Origin: Rikenellaceae bacterium
GTDB lineage: Bacteria; Bacteroidota; Bacteroidia; Bacteroidales; Rikenellaceae
Direction: 5' to 3'
Assembly (NCBI GenBank): GCA_017935625.1
Contig: JAGBHC010000015.1
Coordinates: 93,121 to 157,120, forward strand
DNA length: 64,000 bases
Position 1 is the first letter of the stretch. Each line of letters begins with the position of its first letter. Of the stretch, positions 28,675 through 38,031 are shown piece by piece. The translations under genes and the position numbers were made by a program. The notes beneath the pieces were generated by a model. The model did not search any database and was not told the origin of the DNA. It saw only the letters and a list, made by a program, of their open reading frames with translations.

Positions 28675-29559
28675 ATGAAAAGAGCATTGACAGGAGTAGG
28701 AGTGGCGCTGGTCACTCCGTTCACACGCGACGGCAAGGTCGATTTCGCCGGCCTGGGACGTCTGGTCGATTATGTGATAGAAAACGGGGTGGACTACATC
28801 GTCTCGTTAGGCACCACCGCCGAAACCGTAACCCTCGACCGCACGGAGCGCGATGCCGTGGCGGCCTTCATCGTGGAACACAACGCAGGACGCGTGCCGC
28901 TGGTGGCCGGCTGCGGGGGCAACTGCACCGCCGAGGTGGTGCGCATGCTCGACGGCAGCGACCTGAGCGCCTTTTCGGCCATTCTGAGCGTGACCCCCTA
29001 CTACAACCGCCCCTCCCAGCGGGGACTCTACGAACACTACAAGGTGATAGCCGCCGAATCGCCCGTTCCGGTGATTCTCTACAACGTGCCCTCGCGCACG
29101 GGCGTGAACATGACCGCCGAAACCACCCTGCGCATCGCCCGCGAAATTCCCAATGTCATCGGCATCAAGGAGGCCTGCGGCAAATTCGAACAGATGGAAG
29201 AGCTGCTGGCCGGACGTCCCGAGGGATTCCGGGTCATCTCGGGCGACGACAGCATGGCCCTGGGACTGGTCCGCCGAGGCGGCGACGGAGTCATCTCGGT
29301 GGCGGCCAACGTCTTTCCGCGCGACTTCACCCGATGCGTGAAACTCGCGTTCGAGGGCCGGCACGCCGAAGCCGAAACACTCTACACCCACCTTTCGGAA
29401 GCCATCCACGCCCTGTTCGAAGAGGGAAACCCCACGGGCGTGAAGAGCGCGCTGGCCGTCAAGGGCATGATAGAACCCGTGCTGCGTCTGCCGCTGGTGG
29501 AGGGAAGCCCCGCACTGATGGAAAAATTCAAAAAACTGGTGGTAAAATACGAATTGTAG
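28675..29559 (+). CDS. dapA: 4-hydroxy-tetrahydrodipicolinate synthase
   Basis: Condenses pyruvate with aspartate semialdehyde in lysine and diaminopimelate synthesis. 294 residues. Visible are GVALVTPFTRDGKVDF, SLGTTAETVTLDRTER (the pyruvate-binding GTTGE-like loop, here GTTAE), SVTPYYNRPSQRGLYEHY, YNVPSRTGVN (Tyr and Arg of the site) and the Schiff-base lysine in VIGIKEACGK. The start at 28675 (MKRALTG) fits the family. A -7-like TACTTTTG lies at 28596-28603. Confidence 0.95.
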   Translation: MKRALTGVGVALVTPFTRDGKVDFAGLGRLVDYVIENGVDYIVSLGTTAETVTLDRTERDAVAAFIVEHNAGRVPLVAGCGGNCTAEVVRMLDGSDLSAFSAILSVTPYYNRPSQRGLYEHYKVIAAESPVPVILYNVPSRTGVNMTAETTLRIAREIPNVIGIKEACGKFEQMEELLAGRPEGFRVISGDDSMALGLVRRGGDGVISVAANVFPRDFTRCVKLAFEGRHAEAETLYTHLSEAIHALFEEGNPTGVKSALAVKGMIEPVLRLPLVEGSPALMEKFKKLVVKYEL

Positions 29560-29618
29560 GATTTTTGCGTTATGTTTGCGGCAGGAGAACATCCGCTCCG
29601 CAAAATATTGACAGCCTC

Positions 29619-30347
29619 ATGAAATTAAGAATACTGCTCGTCTCGCTTCTGGCGACGGTGTGCGCCGCGGCGCAGGTCCCCGACGAAGAGGACATCCTGC
29701 GCAAAACGCTCGACTCGGAATCCGAATTCTACTACCCGGGGCTGATGCTCCGCTACCAGACGGGCGACACCACGCTCACCGCGACCGATTACCACTACCT
29801 CTACTACGGCTTCGCCTACCAGGACGCCTACTCGCCGCTCAAGCGCATCCCGGCCGAAAACCAGATACTCGAAATCTTCGAACGCGGCGAATCGCTCAGC
29901 TTCGAGGAGGCCGCCGAAGTGGTGGCTCTGGGCAAGCAGGTGATGGAGACCGACCCGTTCAGTCCCAAGAATCTCAACTTCATGGCCTATGCCTACGGCG
30001 TGACGGGCGACACGATTTCGGCAGCCGTCTATGCCGACAAACTCAAGAAGATACTCGGCACCATACTCGCCTCCGGCACGGGTCTCAAGGAGGACCAGCC
30101 GTGGCACGTGCTCAGCTACGACCACGCCACCGATGTCATCGGCTCCAAAGGACTGGTCATCGTCAATCGGCAGGTGCGGTCGAGTTCGGTGGAGTATATC
30201 CAGCTGGCCCGCCGCGACAAGGGCGTTAAGGGCTACTTCTTCGACTTCGGACGCATGTACCGCCACCGTCCCGAAGAGGCTCCGCAGAAGGAGAAGCACA
30301 AGTGGGACTTCAACAACATCCCGCTCAACTACAAACGCAGCCGATAA
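29619..30347 (+). CDS. DUF4919 domain-containing secreted protein
   Basis: 242 residues with a signal peptide (MKLRILLVSLLATVCAAAQ). The mature sequence follows the Bacteroidetes DUF4919 pattern closely: YYPGLMLRYQTGDTTLTATDYHYLYYGFAYQDAY, ETDPFSPKNLNFMAYAYGVTGDT, ASGTGLKEDQPWHVLSYDHA and the C-terminal KGYFFDFGRMYRHRPEEA. The function is unknown. A -7-like TATGTTTG (29571-29578) lies just behind dapA, so it may have its own promoter. The open frame reaching back to 29334 overlaps dapA and is not used. Confidence 0.88.
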   Translation: MKLRILLVSLLATVCAAAQVPDEEDILRKTLDSESEFYYPGLMLRYQTGDTTLTATDYHYLYYGFAYQDAYSPLKRIPAENQILEIFERGESLSFEEAAEVVALGKQVMETDPFSPKNLNFMAYAYGVTGDTISAAVYADKLKKILGTILASGTGLKEDQPWHVLSYDHATDVIGSKGLVIVNRQVRSSSVEYIQLARRDKGVKGYFFDFGRMYRHRPEEAPQKEKHKWDFNNIPLNYKRSR

Positions 30348-30776
30348 CCCGGCCCACCCAAATGCCGAGACGGGGCCCGCACGAAGGCATCCGCCCCCGG
30401 CCCCCGAAAAGATGCGCCGCCTCGGCCGAACAAGTCCCTTGAAAAGACGCGCTGCCCCCGACCGAACAGGCCCCCGAAAAGATGCGCCGCCTCGGCCGAA
30501 CAAGTCCCTCGAAAGACGCGCTGCCCCCGACCGAACAGGCCCGCCGAAAAGATGCACCGCCTCGGCCGAACAAGTCCCTCGAAAGACGCGCTGCCCCCGA
30601 CCGAACAGGCCCGCCGAAAAGATGCACCGCTCCCGGCTGAACAGGTCCCTTGAAAAGACGCGCCGCCTCGGCCGCACAGGTCCCCGAAAGTGTGCCCGAA
30701 AGCCGTGTTCCGCAGAGACGAGGGGCCCCCGGACGGACTCCGGACCGGCGGCGAAGGGACGCCCCCGGAGAGAGCG
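30348..30776. other. intergenic region occupied by a minisatellite
   Basis: Between the DUF4919 gene and the clostripain promoter lie about 430 bp without a credible gene. Most of it is the 35-bp tandem array listed separately. The remainder is GC-rich unique sequence. Confidence 0.7.
30406..30690. repeat. 35-bp tandem repeat array, about 8 copies in an A-B pattern
   Basis: Unit starts (GAAAAGATG or GAAA(A)GACG) fall at 30406, 30441, 30476, 30511, 30546, 30581, 30616, 30652 and a partial one at 30686. The spacing is 35 bp almost throughout. Two alternating versions (ATGCGCCGCCTCGGCC and ACGCGCTGCCCCCGACC) form a 70-bp higher-order unit. There are no spacers between units, so it is not a CRISPR. 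Confidence 0.92.
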
Positions 30777-30808
30777 TTTGTTTTTCCGGAGGAATTTCAC
30801 TATCTTGT
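30777..30808 (+). promoter_or_regulatory. promoter of the clostripain-family gene
   Basis: TTTG (30777-30780), a 20-bp spacer and TATCTTGT (30801-30808) fit the Bacteroidetes promoter with one deviation in the -7 box. The ATG is 36 bp downstream. Confidence 0.65.
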
Positions 30809-30843
30809 CCCGTCGTTTAACCATCGAATCCGAAGATAGAAAA

Positions 30844-32082
30844 ATGCGAAAATTTCTGAATATCATACTTCTGTCGCTCTTTGCAGGCGCCGTCGCAAGT
30901 TGCTGCAAAGACGAAACGCCCGAAATCAGAGTCCGGAAAAAGGCCGACCACACCCTGGTCATGTACCTGGTGGCCGACAACAATCTCTACGCCAACCTCA
31001 GCCGGAACGTGCGGCAGGCGGCCGAGGCGGTGGCTTCCGGCGCCCTGTCGGCCGTAAACGGACGCATAGCGGTCTATTTCGACCCCAATCCCAACGTGCA
31101 CAATCCGGTGCTTTTCACCATAACGGAACAAAACGGCAAGGCGGTGTACGACACCGTCAAGCGGTATGGCTCGCAGCTCTCGACCGACAAAGCGGTGATG
31201 ACGCAGGTTTGCAAGGACATACGCAGTCTGCTGCCGAGCGAAAGCTACGGCATATCGCTCGGGTCCCACGCCACGGGCTGGGTTCCCGCCGCAGGCAACG
31301 ACCTCGCCATGCGCAGCGGAAGCCTCGAACAGAACCTCTGGCTCCGCCCCCAGGGGGCCCTGCTGACCCGTGCCTTCGGACTCGACCGGCAGGACGGCAC
31401 CGAATACCACATGGATATCGCCGACCTCAGCGAGGGACTGAGCCCCATCGAGTGGAGCTACATCCTCACCGATGCCTGCTTCATGTCCTCCGTCGAGGCT
31501 CTCTACGAACTGCGGGGTCGTGCACCCTACATCGTCGCTTCGCCGACCGAAATCATGAGCGACGGATTCCCCTACGCCGAGGTGGTTTCCATCCTTTTCG
31601 AAAGCCCCGCCATCACGGAGCAGACCCTCACCGAGGTGTGCAACGCCTACATGCGCCACTATCGCAACGCCGACGTGGCTTCCGCCAGCATCGCCCTCGT
31701 CCGCACGTCGGAACTCGAGACGCTGGCCGCGGCGGTAAAGGATTTGCTCGATGCGGGCACCCGCCCCGTGGACGCCGCACAGATACAGGCGTTCGAGGGA
31801 CTCTCCCCGCACGTGTTCTACGACCTGGACCACTACGTCGAGAATCTGAGCAACGATGCCGCACGCTACGAAGCGTTTACCCGGGCGCTCGCCTCGACCG
31901 TACTCTTCAAGGAGAGCACTCCGCGGATTTATTCGGCTTTCAAACCCGGATACTTTCCCGTCACCCGCTGCTGCGGCCTCTCGTCCTACATCGAGAACGA
32001 GGAGTTCCCCATTTTCAACGGATTCTACCGCAACACCGCCTGGTACGCCGCCACCCATTCGCAAAGCGAGGGAGAGGAATAA
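30844..32082 (+). CDS. clostripain-family (C11) cysteine peptidase lipoprotein
   Basis: 412 residues. The lipoprotein signal MRKFLNIILLSLFAGAVASC is followed by the C11 fold: HTLVMYLVADNNLYANLSRNV, then the catalytic histidine in SLGSHATGW and the catalytic cysteine in LTDACFMSSVEALYELRG. Clostripain-type enzymes cleave after Arg or Lys and are often self-activated and surface exposed. The specificity here is inferred from the family only. A surface protease near a pilus operon whose subunits mature by Arg cleavage is suggestive but not proof of a link. It has its own promoter. Confidence 0.9.
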   Translation: MRKFLNIILLSLFAGAVASCCKDETPEIRVRKKADHTLVMYLVADNNLYANLSRNVRQAAEAVASGALSAVNGRIAVYFDPNPNVHNPVLFTITEQNGKAVYDTVKRYGSQLSTDKAVMTQVCKDIRSLLPSESYGISLGSHATGWVPAAGNDLAMRSGSLEQNLWLRPQGALLTRAFGLDRQDGTEYHMDIADLSEGLSPIEWSYILTDACFMSSVEALYELRGRAPYIVASPTEIMSDGFPYAEVVSILFESPAITEQTLTEVCNAYMRHYRNADVASASIALVRTSELETLAAAVKDLLDAGTRPVDAAQIQAFEGLSPHVFYDLDHYVENLSNDAARYEAFTRALASTVLFKESTPRIYSAFKPGYFPVTRCCGLSSYIENEEFPIFNGFYRNTAWYAATHSQSEGEE

Positions 32083-32737
32083 CGAGCGGAGCAGAGCGAT
32101 TGCCCCGTCGGCTCGGTTGAAGGGGTCCATGAAAATATGAAGATGAAAAAACCGCGGGAAATACTCCGCGGAGTATGATTTCTTCCCCCCACTCCCGAAC
32201 ACCGGAAGAAGGAGAACGGATAACATGCCCCGCCGAAGCCGATTCCCAGGCAACCTTAAAAAAGCATGACACGGTTGCCATTCCCTCTCTCTGACATCCG
32301 TTTGCCCCGTGCGCCCGATACCCCGAAAAACGGACGGCCGCTTCCGCAAATTCCCGCCAACCGACGACATGCCTCGGCCGCGAAACGGAACAAAGCACTC
32401 CCCGACCGACGGCGCCGCACACCTTGAAACGACCCGCCGCATACCCAACCGACAACGCTCAAAACAAGCGTACGCCCCCTAACGCCACTCCCGCGCGAAA
32501 CAAACGCAACACACCTGGCGCCGCACACTCGCGAAACAATCCACCACGCACATTCGCCGTGCACCTAAACCACACCCGTGGAAAACAAACGTCGCACACC
32601 TGGCACCGCACACGCACGAAACAATCCACTACACACCCAACCACCGCACGCCAACCGCCGTGCACACGCGAAACGAAAAGCGGGAACCGAACTCGCCGGC
32701 TCCCGCTCTGTAAATTGTATTCACTTGAGAATCAACA
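32083..32737. other. 655-bp intergenic region with degenerate repeats
   Basis: No credible gene on either strand. It contains a 16-bp palindrome ATACTCCGCGGAGTAT at 32161-32176, shortly behind the clostripain stop, and two degenerate copies of an approximately 82-bp direct repeat in its right half (listed separately). Composition is A/C-rich on the plus strand in 32460-32680. Confidence 0.7.
32496..32670. repeat. degenerate direct repeat of about 82 bp, two copies
   Basis: The series GAAACAAACG, CACACCTGGC, CCGCACAC and CGAAACAATCCAC occurs in the same order at about 32498-32553 and 32581-32635. Both are followed by GCCGTGCAC. Many point differences separate the copies. Confidence 0.7.
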
Positions 32738-35700
32738 TCAATCACTCAGATGCTGGGGGGGGGTATCGCGCACGCAACGGACACGGGTCTCGGCACGACC
32801 GTCATATCCCATCGTATTGCGCCAATAAGGATTGTAGCCATCCTCATTATTATAGATGATGAATGCGAATCGGTTTCCCTGACCCGAGAAGTACTCGCGG
32901 GAGCAGGAAAGCCAGGCCCGCATAGCTCCCCAGCCGACATCCGACACATTCAGACCGATGCCCTCCAGGTCCGCCAGACGCCGCAGGATGGTCAGCTCCT
33001 TCTGGTTGGGAACTCGCCACACGGCGCCTCCGTCGCCATCCTCGTGATATTGTCCGCAAATCGTGTTGGCATCCAGCGATGCAACCCAGTTGTCGATGCT
33101 CCAATTGCTGATACCGTAGCCATTCATGGTGATGCCCGACGCATTGGTCAGATTGTAGCAGTCCTCTTTGGCGTACATGAATGCCTCGGAGGGCTGATTC
33201 TGCATCTCGTCGATGTAGTGAGCCGAAATGCCCATCGCAACCGAAGCCCGGATATTGGAGACGTCGTAATAGGCCATCGTAATGGTGCGGGTGGCTTCGT
33301 CGTACGTATAAGCCATCTTCACTTCATCGTCCTTGACATTGCTCTGGTCGATGCCCAATGCGCGGATGCAGCGTATCTGCCAGGCCACGTCAGCTCCGCC
33401 GGAGATATTGGTACCGAACGACATACCCTCTTCGCCCCAAAGGCAGATACCCTCGCTGGAGACATAATGGAACGGCGCCATCTCCTCTCGGCTACCGGCA
33501 TGCCATTTATTGCGGTCGAGATTGCTCAACGCAACCAACGGATTGGTCAATGCCCTGCGCCCCAACACCATTCGCACGTACTTGCCCGACGAGGGAACGA
33601 ACCACTTCAGCTCCTCGGCATCGATTTTGCCGTTGCCGTTCGTATCGCGGTTCCGGTTCAGACAGGCCGTCATCACCTCGTAATGATTGCGGCTGCTGGT
33701 AGGCTGCAGCGAATTGGCGGTCTCGTTATACGAGGATTTTAATCCGTACACCGTGCGCGTCGTCTGGGGAGAAGAGATGGTCACCGACCCCAGCGTCTTA
33801 TTGATTGCAGGCTGCACCTCCGGAACGGTCTCCGAAACCCAGGCGTCCCAGTCGTAGCTCGACTTGTTGCCGTTTTCCGTCAGATAGCGCCACACGTTGT
33901 AACGTGAGTTGGTCGGCTCATCCTGCCTCATGCTGCTCCGGTAAATCAGGTTCAGGCCATAGGACTCGTTCTCATGCTCGACGCCCAATGCCGTAGCCGA
34001 ACTGCCGTCGATAGCATAATAGGTCTGTATCGACTTCTGACTTATCGAATATTTCGAGGAGACGTAGTAGCTCTCCCCGTCCTGGGAAACGTCCATCCTT
34101 CCCAGACGGATATAGGCCACACGGTCCTCCTGCTCCACATACTTCCACCACTGGGTCTCCTTGCCGTCCACGACCAGCGATTTGCCGTCGGCATCCTTCT
34201 CGTAGACGTACTCATCGACGAAAACCGTATAATACTGCTGATTGGTGTCCTCCGCATCGGTGCTGCCGTCGTAGGCCGGATGATTCGCCACGTCGCGCAA
34301 ATCCTCCAGGTAGAGCCGGCTTTCGTCGGTCTCCGACTCCTTGTAACGCGCCAGCACGTTGGGACCGGAGGTCGGCTTGAAACATATCCAGGTATAGAAC
34401 TGGTTGTCTTTCAGTGCGGCCAGCTGCTCGCCGGAGAGCTCCGAACGGTTGATTCGGTAGACCCGGCCGTCGAACGGAACGCGCAACTGATAGTCCAGAT
34501 GAGCGCGTTCGCGGTTGGAGAGCTTGATGTTGAAGACATTGTAATGGGCGTCGAGCGGAATGTTCTCTTCGTAGGTGTCGGTCACACCGCCCTCCACGCC
34601 CGGAGTCTCGTCGCCTTTCTTGGCCTCCACCACGATTTGCTCCAGACCATTGACCGTGACGTTGTAGGTGTATTTGGTATTGCGCCGGCTGTTGAAGTCG
34701 CGCGCCTTCTCCGCCTCGGTATCGCCCTCGCAGTAGCCCAGGTGGATGGTGTAGGTGACATAGCCCGTGCGCGGAGTCTTCTGCTGTACGCCATCGACCT
34801 CGATGGTGGCCGTGTAGCTCACCCGCCCCTCGACCTCCACGAACGTGCCCGCATTGTTCTCCGTATCCGTCACCGAGGGACACAGACTCGCATACACACC
34901 CGTATTGGTGCCGTCGCTGTTCTTGAACTCCTTCTCACGGTCCTTGTAAGAGGTCACCCCCTCCAGCCCCCGGCGTTTGTTCTCGTAGACATAGAAGTCG
35001 AACGAATGGGTTCCGCCCGCAGAGGTGAATTCGGTACGCTCGTTCGAGATGCCGTAATTGTCCTTGATACGCGAAAGCAGCACGGTCGATTTGTCCGAAG
35101 CGTTCTCCGATTGTTCGTGAAGATGGCAAAGTACCGGCACGTTGTAGACCTGCCAGCTGAGCGGCTCGAAGGTGACGGGCTCGCCGTCGGCCGTCTTGCC
35201 CGCAATGAAGTTGAAGCGCACGTTGGCGGAGAGTCTGCGCAGGTGGATGGCTCCCGGCAGGGTCACTTTTCCCGCCCCCACGTAGACCGCAGCCTCGTTG
35301 GCCTCGCTCCAGTCCATGTTCTTATCGTGATTGTTCCCGGCATAATAGACACCGCTCATCACCAGGTTGGGGGTCAGCCGGTCGATATCGGCCGTATCGG
35401 TCAGCGAAACCGATATGGCCGTGAACTTGCTCCAGTCGTCGGCCGCGTCCAGCAGGGTCTTCAAGGTCTGCAACGAGCCGTCGCCCTTCATGTCGGGATG
35501 GTCGCTCACACCGTAATTGCTGCTGACGTTGGCCACCGCCACGATGCGGGTGTAACCGGCCGTGGTGTTGAGCGTCACTTCCTGCATACTGTGGTTCAAG
35601 CTCTTGCCGATACCAGTCAGATAAGTGGTCACCTTTCTCTTGCCGCTCTGCTGGTCGTAGAGACCTATCCACAGCGTATTCACCCGGCTGGCGTCCTCGT

Positions 35701-35890
35701 CGCTGAGCGCCGCGCGCGTCACCTCGTTCATCTCGGGCAGCGACAGCGCCAGGGTCACCTGTGCGGGAGCTCCGTCGTCGTGTCCGGCACCGAGTTCGTC
35801 CTTCACGCACGAACCCGCCAACAGACAGCAGACGGAGACCGACAGAAAATAGACGATATTACGTATTGTTTCTCTTGCCATAGTCATCAT
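32738..35890 (-). CDS. type V pilus tip/adhesin protein (DUF4906 family)
   Basis: 1050 residues, last gene of the pilus operon. A lipoprotein signal (NIVYFLSVSVCCLLAGSC) is followed by a fimbrillin-like N-domain (VTLALSLPEMNEVTRAALSDEDASRVNTLWIGLYD) and DUF4906-type modules. The C-terminus shows EELKWFVPSSGKYVRMVLG and RAETRVRCVRD, a typical ending in these tip proteins. Its size and last position fit a tip adhesin exposed on the pilus end. Start choices are 35890 or the ATG at 35881. The gene ends with nine Cs (9 Gs on the plus strand, 32755-32763) just before the stop, so slippage would only change the last few residues. It lies 9 bp behind the minor subunit gene. Confidence 0.87.
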   Translation of the reverse strand: MMTMARETIRNIVYFLSVSVCCLLAGSCVKDELGAGHDDGAPAQVTLALSLPEMNEVTRAALSDEDASRVNTLWIGLYDQQSGKRKVTTYLTGIGKSLNHSMQEVTLNTTAGYTRIVAVANVSSNYGVSDHPDMKGDGSLQTLKTLLDAADDWSKFTAISVSLTDTADIDRLTPNLVMSGVYYAGNNHDKNMDWSEANEAAVYVGAGKVTLPGAIHLRRLSANVRFNFIAGKTADGEPVTFEPLSWQVYNVPVLCHLHEQSENASDKSTVLLSRIKDNYGISNERTEFTSAGGTHSFDFYVYENKRRGLEGVTSYKDREKEFKNSDGTNTGVYASLCPSVTDTENNAGTFVEVEGRVSYTATIEVDGVQQKTPRTGYVTYTIHLGYCEGDTEAEKARDFNSRRNTKYTYNVTVNGLEQIVVEAKKGDETPGVEGGVTDTYEENIPLDAHYNVFNIKLSNRERAHLDYQLRVPFDGRVYRINRSELSGEQLAALKDNQFYTWICFKPTSGPNVLARYKESETDESRLYLEDLRDVANHPAYDGSTDAEDTNQQYYTVFVDEYVYEKDADGKSLVVDGKETQWWKYVEQEDRVAYIRLGRMDVSQDGESYYVSSKYSISQKSIQTYYAIDGSSATALGVEHENESYGLNLIYRSSMRQDEPTNSRYNVWRYLTENGNKSSYDWDAWVSETVPEVQPAINKTLGSVTISSPQTTRTVYGLKSSYNETANSLQPTSSRNHYEVMTACLNRNRDTNGNGKIDAEELKWFVPSSGKYVRMVLGRRALTNPLVALSNLDRNKWHAGSREEMAPFHYVSSEGICLWGEEGMSFGTNISGGADVAWQIRCIRALGIDQSNVKDDEVKMAYTYDEATRTITMAYYDVSNIRASVAMGISAHYIDEMQNQPSEAFMYAKEDCYNLTNASGITMNGYGISNWSIDNWVASLDANTICGQYHEDGDGGAVWRVPNQKELTILRRLADLEGIGLNVSDVGWGAMRAWLSCSREYFSGQGNRFAFIIYNNEDGYNPYWRNTMGYDGRAETRVRCVRDTPPQHLSD

Positions 35891-35899
35891 TCTGTTCTG

Positions 35900-36976
35900 T
35901 TATTCGAACGTTATATCGCCTGCCGTGCGTTCGCCCCACGGACAGACCGTGTAATTGAATGTCAGTTCCGCCCCCGCCGAAGCGATGTCGTAACGGTAGC
36001 AATGGTTGCGCAGAATATTGAAACGGGTCCCCTCCGCGACCTCCGCAGTCGCCGCATAATACTTGAACTCCAGGGTGTAGGGATTGCCGTCCAGATTGAA
36101 ATTTATCATCGCCGGATTCGCCGTCGAGTTGTTGTACTCCGGAATGTAGAGCACCCAGCTCGAAACGCTCTCGCCGCCCTCGCCGGCAGTCGTCTTCACC
36201 TCGCGGAAGGCCACTTTCTGCACGGTGGCCGCCGTTCCCGAAGGAACGTTGAGATGGGCGTCGGTCGCCACGCTCGCCGTGACGCTCTCCATCCCCTTCG
36301 GCACGTACATTCCCCGGGCATTGGCCCGGTTCAGGGTCACGTCCGACAGCACGGCCCCCTTTATCGAGCTCGACAGCTCCACCTTGGCCATGGCCCGCAA
36401 CAGGTCGATATCCCCGAGCCAGGTCTGGATATTGGGCCTGAAGGTCACGCCCGTGTAACTCCGCACGCCGTACATGGGAATGCCCTGTCCGACGAGCACC
36501 TCCGCAGGAGCGTAGGCATACGACCACTTCGTACTCAGGTCGCCCACTTTGGAGCCTTTGAGGTCGGCCTCCGCGGGATAGTTGCCCGCCCCCCAGTTGG
36601 CCAGCACCACCAGACGGAAATCGGTCGGAGTGCTCTTGAAACTGCCGGCCACCAGATACTCCTTTTCGGTCGCATCCACCGGCGTGATGCTCGTGGGAAC
36701 GAACATTTCGATGTAGTCGCCGTTCTTGTCGAAAAGCAGGAAACGGAAATCGCCCCCCGCGATGTCGATATGGTTTTCGGCTGCCGTACCGTCCAGCGTC
36801 CCCTCCGACGCCGAGGAGCGCGAACCGGCGGTGCGCCCTTCGGTGAGAATGGTGAATCCCACCTCCATCGGCCGCTTCCCGGGCTCCTCGTCCGCACCTG
36901 CGTCCGACCCCGAGCAGCCTGCGAACACTCCGCCCAGCAGCAGGGAGATGACGATATGTATGAATTCACGCTTCAT
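35900..36976 (-). CDS. type V pilus minor subunit (fimbrillin family)
   Basis: 358 residues. The lipoprotein signal MKREFIHIVISLLLGGVFAGC is followed by a fimbrillin-type sandwich: MEVGFTILTEGRTAGSR, FRFLLFDKNGDYIEMF, FRLVVLANWGAGNYP, a second half with LLRAMAKVELSSSIKGAVLSDVTLNRAN, and a C-terminal ILRNHCYRYDIASAGAELTFNYTVCPW resembling donor-strand regions of Mfa/Fim accessory subunits. It is probably a pilus adaptor between shaft and tip, as FimC-E or Mfa3-4 in Porphyromonas. The start at 36976 is chosen by the signal peptide. It follows the Mfa2-like gene within the operon. Confidence 0.85.
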   Translation of the reverse strand: MKREFIHIVISLLLGGVFAGCSGSDAGADEEPGKRPMEVGFTILTEGRTAGSRSSASEGTLDGTAAENHIDIAGGDFRFLLFDKNGDYIEMFVPTSITPVDATEKEYLVAGSFKSTPTDFRLVVLANWGAGNYPAEADLKGSKVGDLSTKWSYAYAPAEVLVGQGIPMYGVRSYTGVTFRPNIQTWLGDIDLLRAMAKVELSSSIKGAVLSDVTLNRANARGMYVPKGMESVTASVATDAHLNVPSGTAATVQKVAFREVKTTAGEGGESVSSWVLYIPEYNNSTANPAMINFNLDGNPYTLEFKYYAATAEVAEGTRFNILRNHCYRYDIASAGAELTFNYTVCPWGERTAGDITFE

Positions 36977-36990
36977 GGTTTGGTCTCTCT

Positions 36991-38031
36991 TTAAATATTC
37001 ACATCGCTGAGCACTATCATCCACTCGTTGATGAAGACCTGAGCCGAGGCCCAGTTGCCCCGTTCATCGAGGAAGAAGGTCATGCTGTACTCGTCCTGAC
37101 GGTCCAGGTAGTCCTGGTCGGTCATCTCGCGCCCCTTTTCATCCTCGTACTGCCCCTTGACCAGCAGCGCATAGTCGATGACCGGAATGGAGAGGACCTT
37201 GCGGCCCGTATCCTTGTTGGTGACGGTGAGTGTCGGCCGGTGTCCCTTGACCAGCCGGGCCACCGACATCTCCGCCACGGCCACCGAAACCGGAGTGGCG
37301 GGCGCTCCGCCCTCCAGGGGGTCCACCTCGGCTGTACCCGTATCGATGCGCCAGGCACGACAGGCGACGGGCTCGTCCTGCAGCAGGCTGTTGTCCCAGT
37401 CCATCAGGCCGTTTTCATCGGTGATGGCGAAGTCGAACTTGTTGCGGTCCACCGCCTCGCCCGACAGATGCTGCAACACCACGCGCACGCGGTTGGTGTT
37501 CTTGGTCAGCGGCAGGGTCACCACATGCTCGCCCTCGCTGTCGGGAAAGGTCTGGTTCTCCACATAGCCGTGGTAAAGATTCTCCAGCCGGTCGTTCACA
37601 TAGGCGCCGCTTGAGTCGTGTTTGCGGTTCAGCGTGCAGGTGAGAGTCTCCCGCTCTGCGCCCGCGCTCACCGCAGGCACCGTGAACGAACGTCCGTCGC
37701 CCAGTCCGCACCATGCCATCAGGTCATAGGTGCCGGGGTCCACCTCCACGGTCATGGCGTAGTTATCCGAAGCGAGCGCTTCGCCCGACTCGCTGCGCTG
37801 CCACACCACCCGACCGTTCCGGTCGAGCACGTAGAGCGTCACCGACCGGACCTCGTGAGCGAAAGCGTCGGCGAATTTCAGGTTCTTGTCATAGAGGAAC
37901 TTCACCCGGTAGGTCGCCGAGCAATCTCCCTCGTAGTCGTAGAGCGAATCGCACGAAGTCAGTGTTCCGGCGGCGAAAGCCAGCGAAAGCACGAACGAGC
38001 CGATTTTCGATAAATAAACCGATATTTTCAT
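36991..38031 (-). CDS. FimB/Mfa2-family pilus anchor lipoprotein
   Basis: 346 residues. The signal MKISVYLSKIGSFVLSLAFAAGTLTSC is a lipoprotein type. The mature part matches FimB/Mfa2 family proteins: DCSATYRVKFLYDKNLKFADAFAHEVRSVTLYVLD, VDPGTYDLMAWCGLGDG, a middle block with PLTKNTNRVRVVLQHLSG, and the ending FLDERGNWASAQVFINEWMIVLSDVNI. In Porphyromonas these proteins tether the pilus to the outer membrane and limit its length. The frame is open upstream to 38256, but only the last methionines sit before a signal peptide. Confidence 0.9.
   Translation of the reverse strand: MKISVYLSKIGSFVLSLAFAAGTLTSCDSLYDYEGDCSATYRVKFLYDKNLKFADAFAHEVRSVTLYVLDRNGRVVWQRSESGEALASDNYAMTVEVDPGTYDLMAWCGLGDGRSFTVPAVSAGAERETLTCTLNRKHDSSGAYVNDRLENLYHGYVENQTFPDSEGEHVVTLPLTKNTNRVRVVLQHLSGEAVDRNKFDFAITDENGLMDWDNSLLQDEPVACRAWRIDTGTAEVDPLEGGAPATPVSVAVAEMSVARLVKGHRPTLTVTNKDTGRKVLSIPVIDYALLVKGQYEDEKGREMTDQDYLDRQDEYSMTFFLDERGNWASAQVFINEWMIVLSDVNI

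Noticed and set aside
30406..30690. CRISPR array
   Set aside because: The units are contiguous, without spacers, and no cas genes are near.
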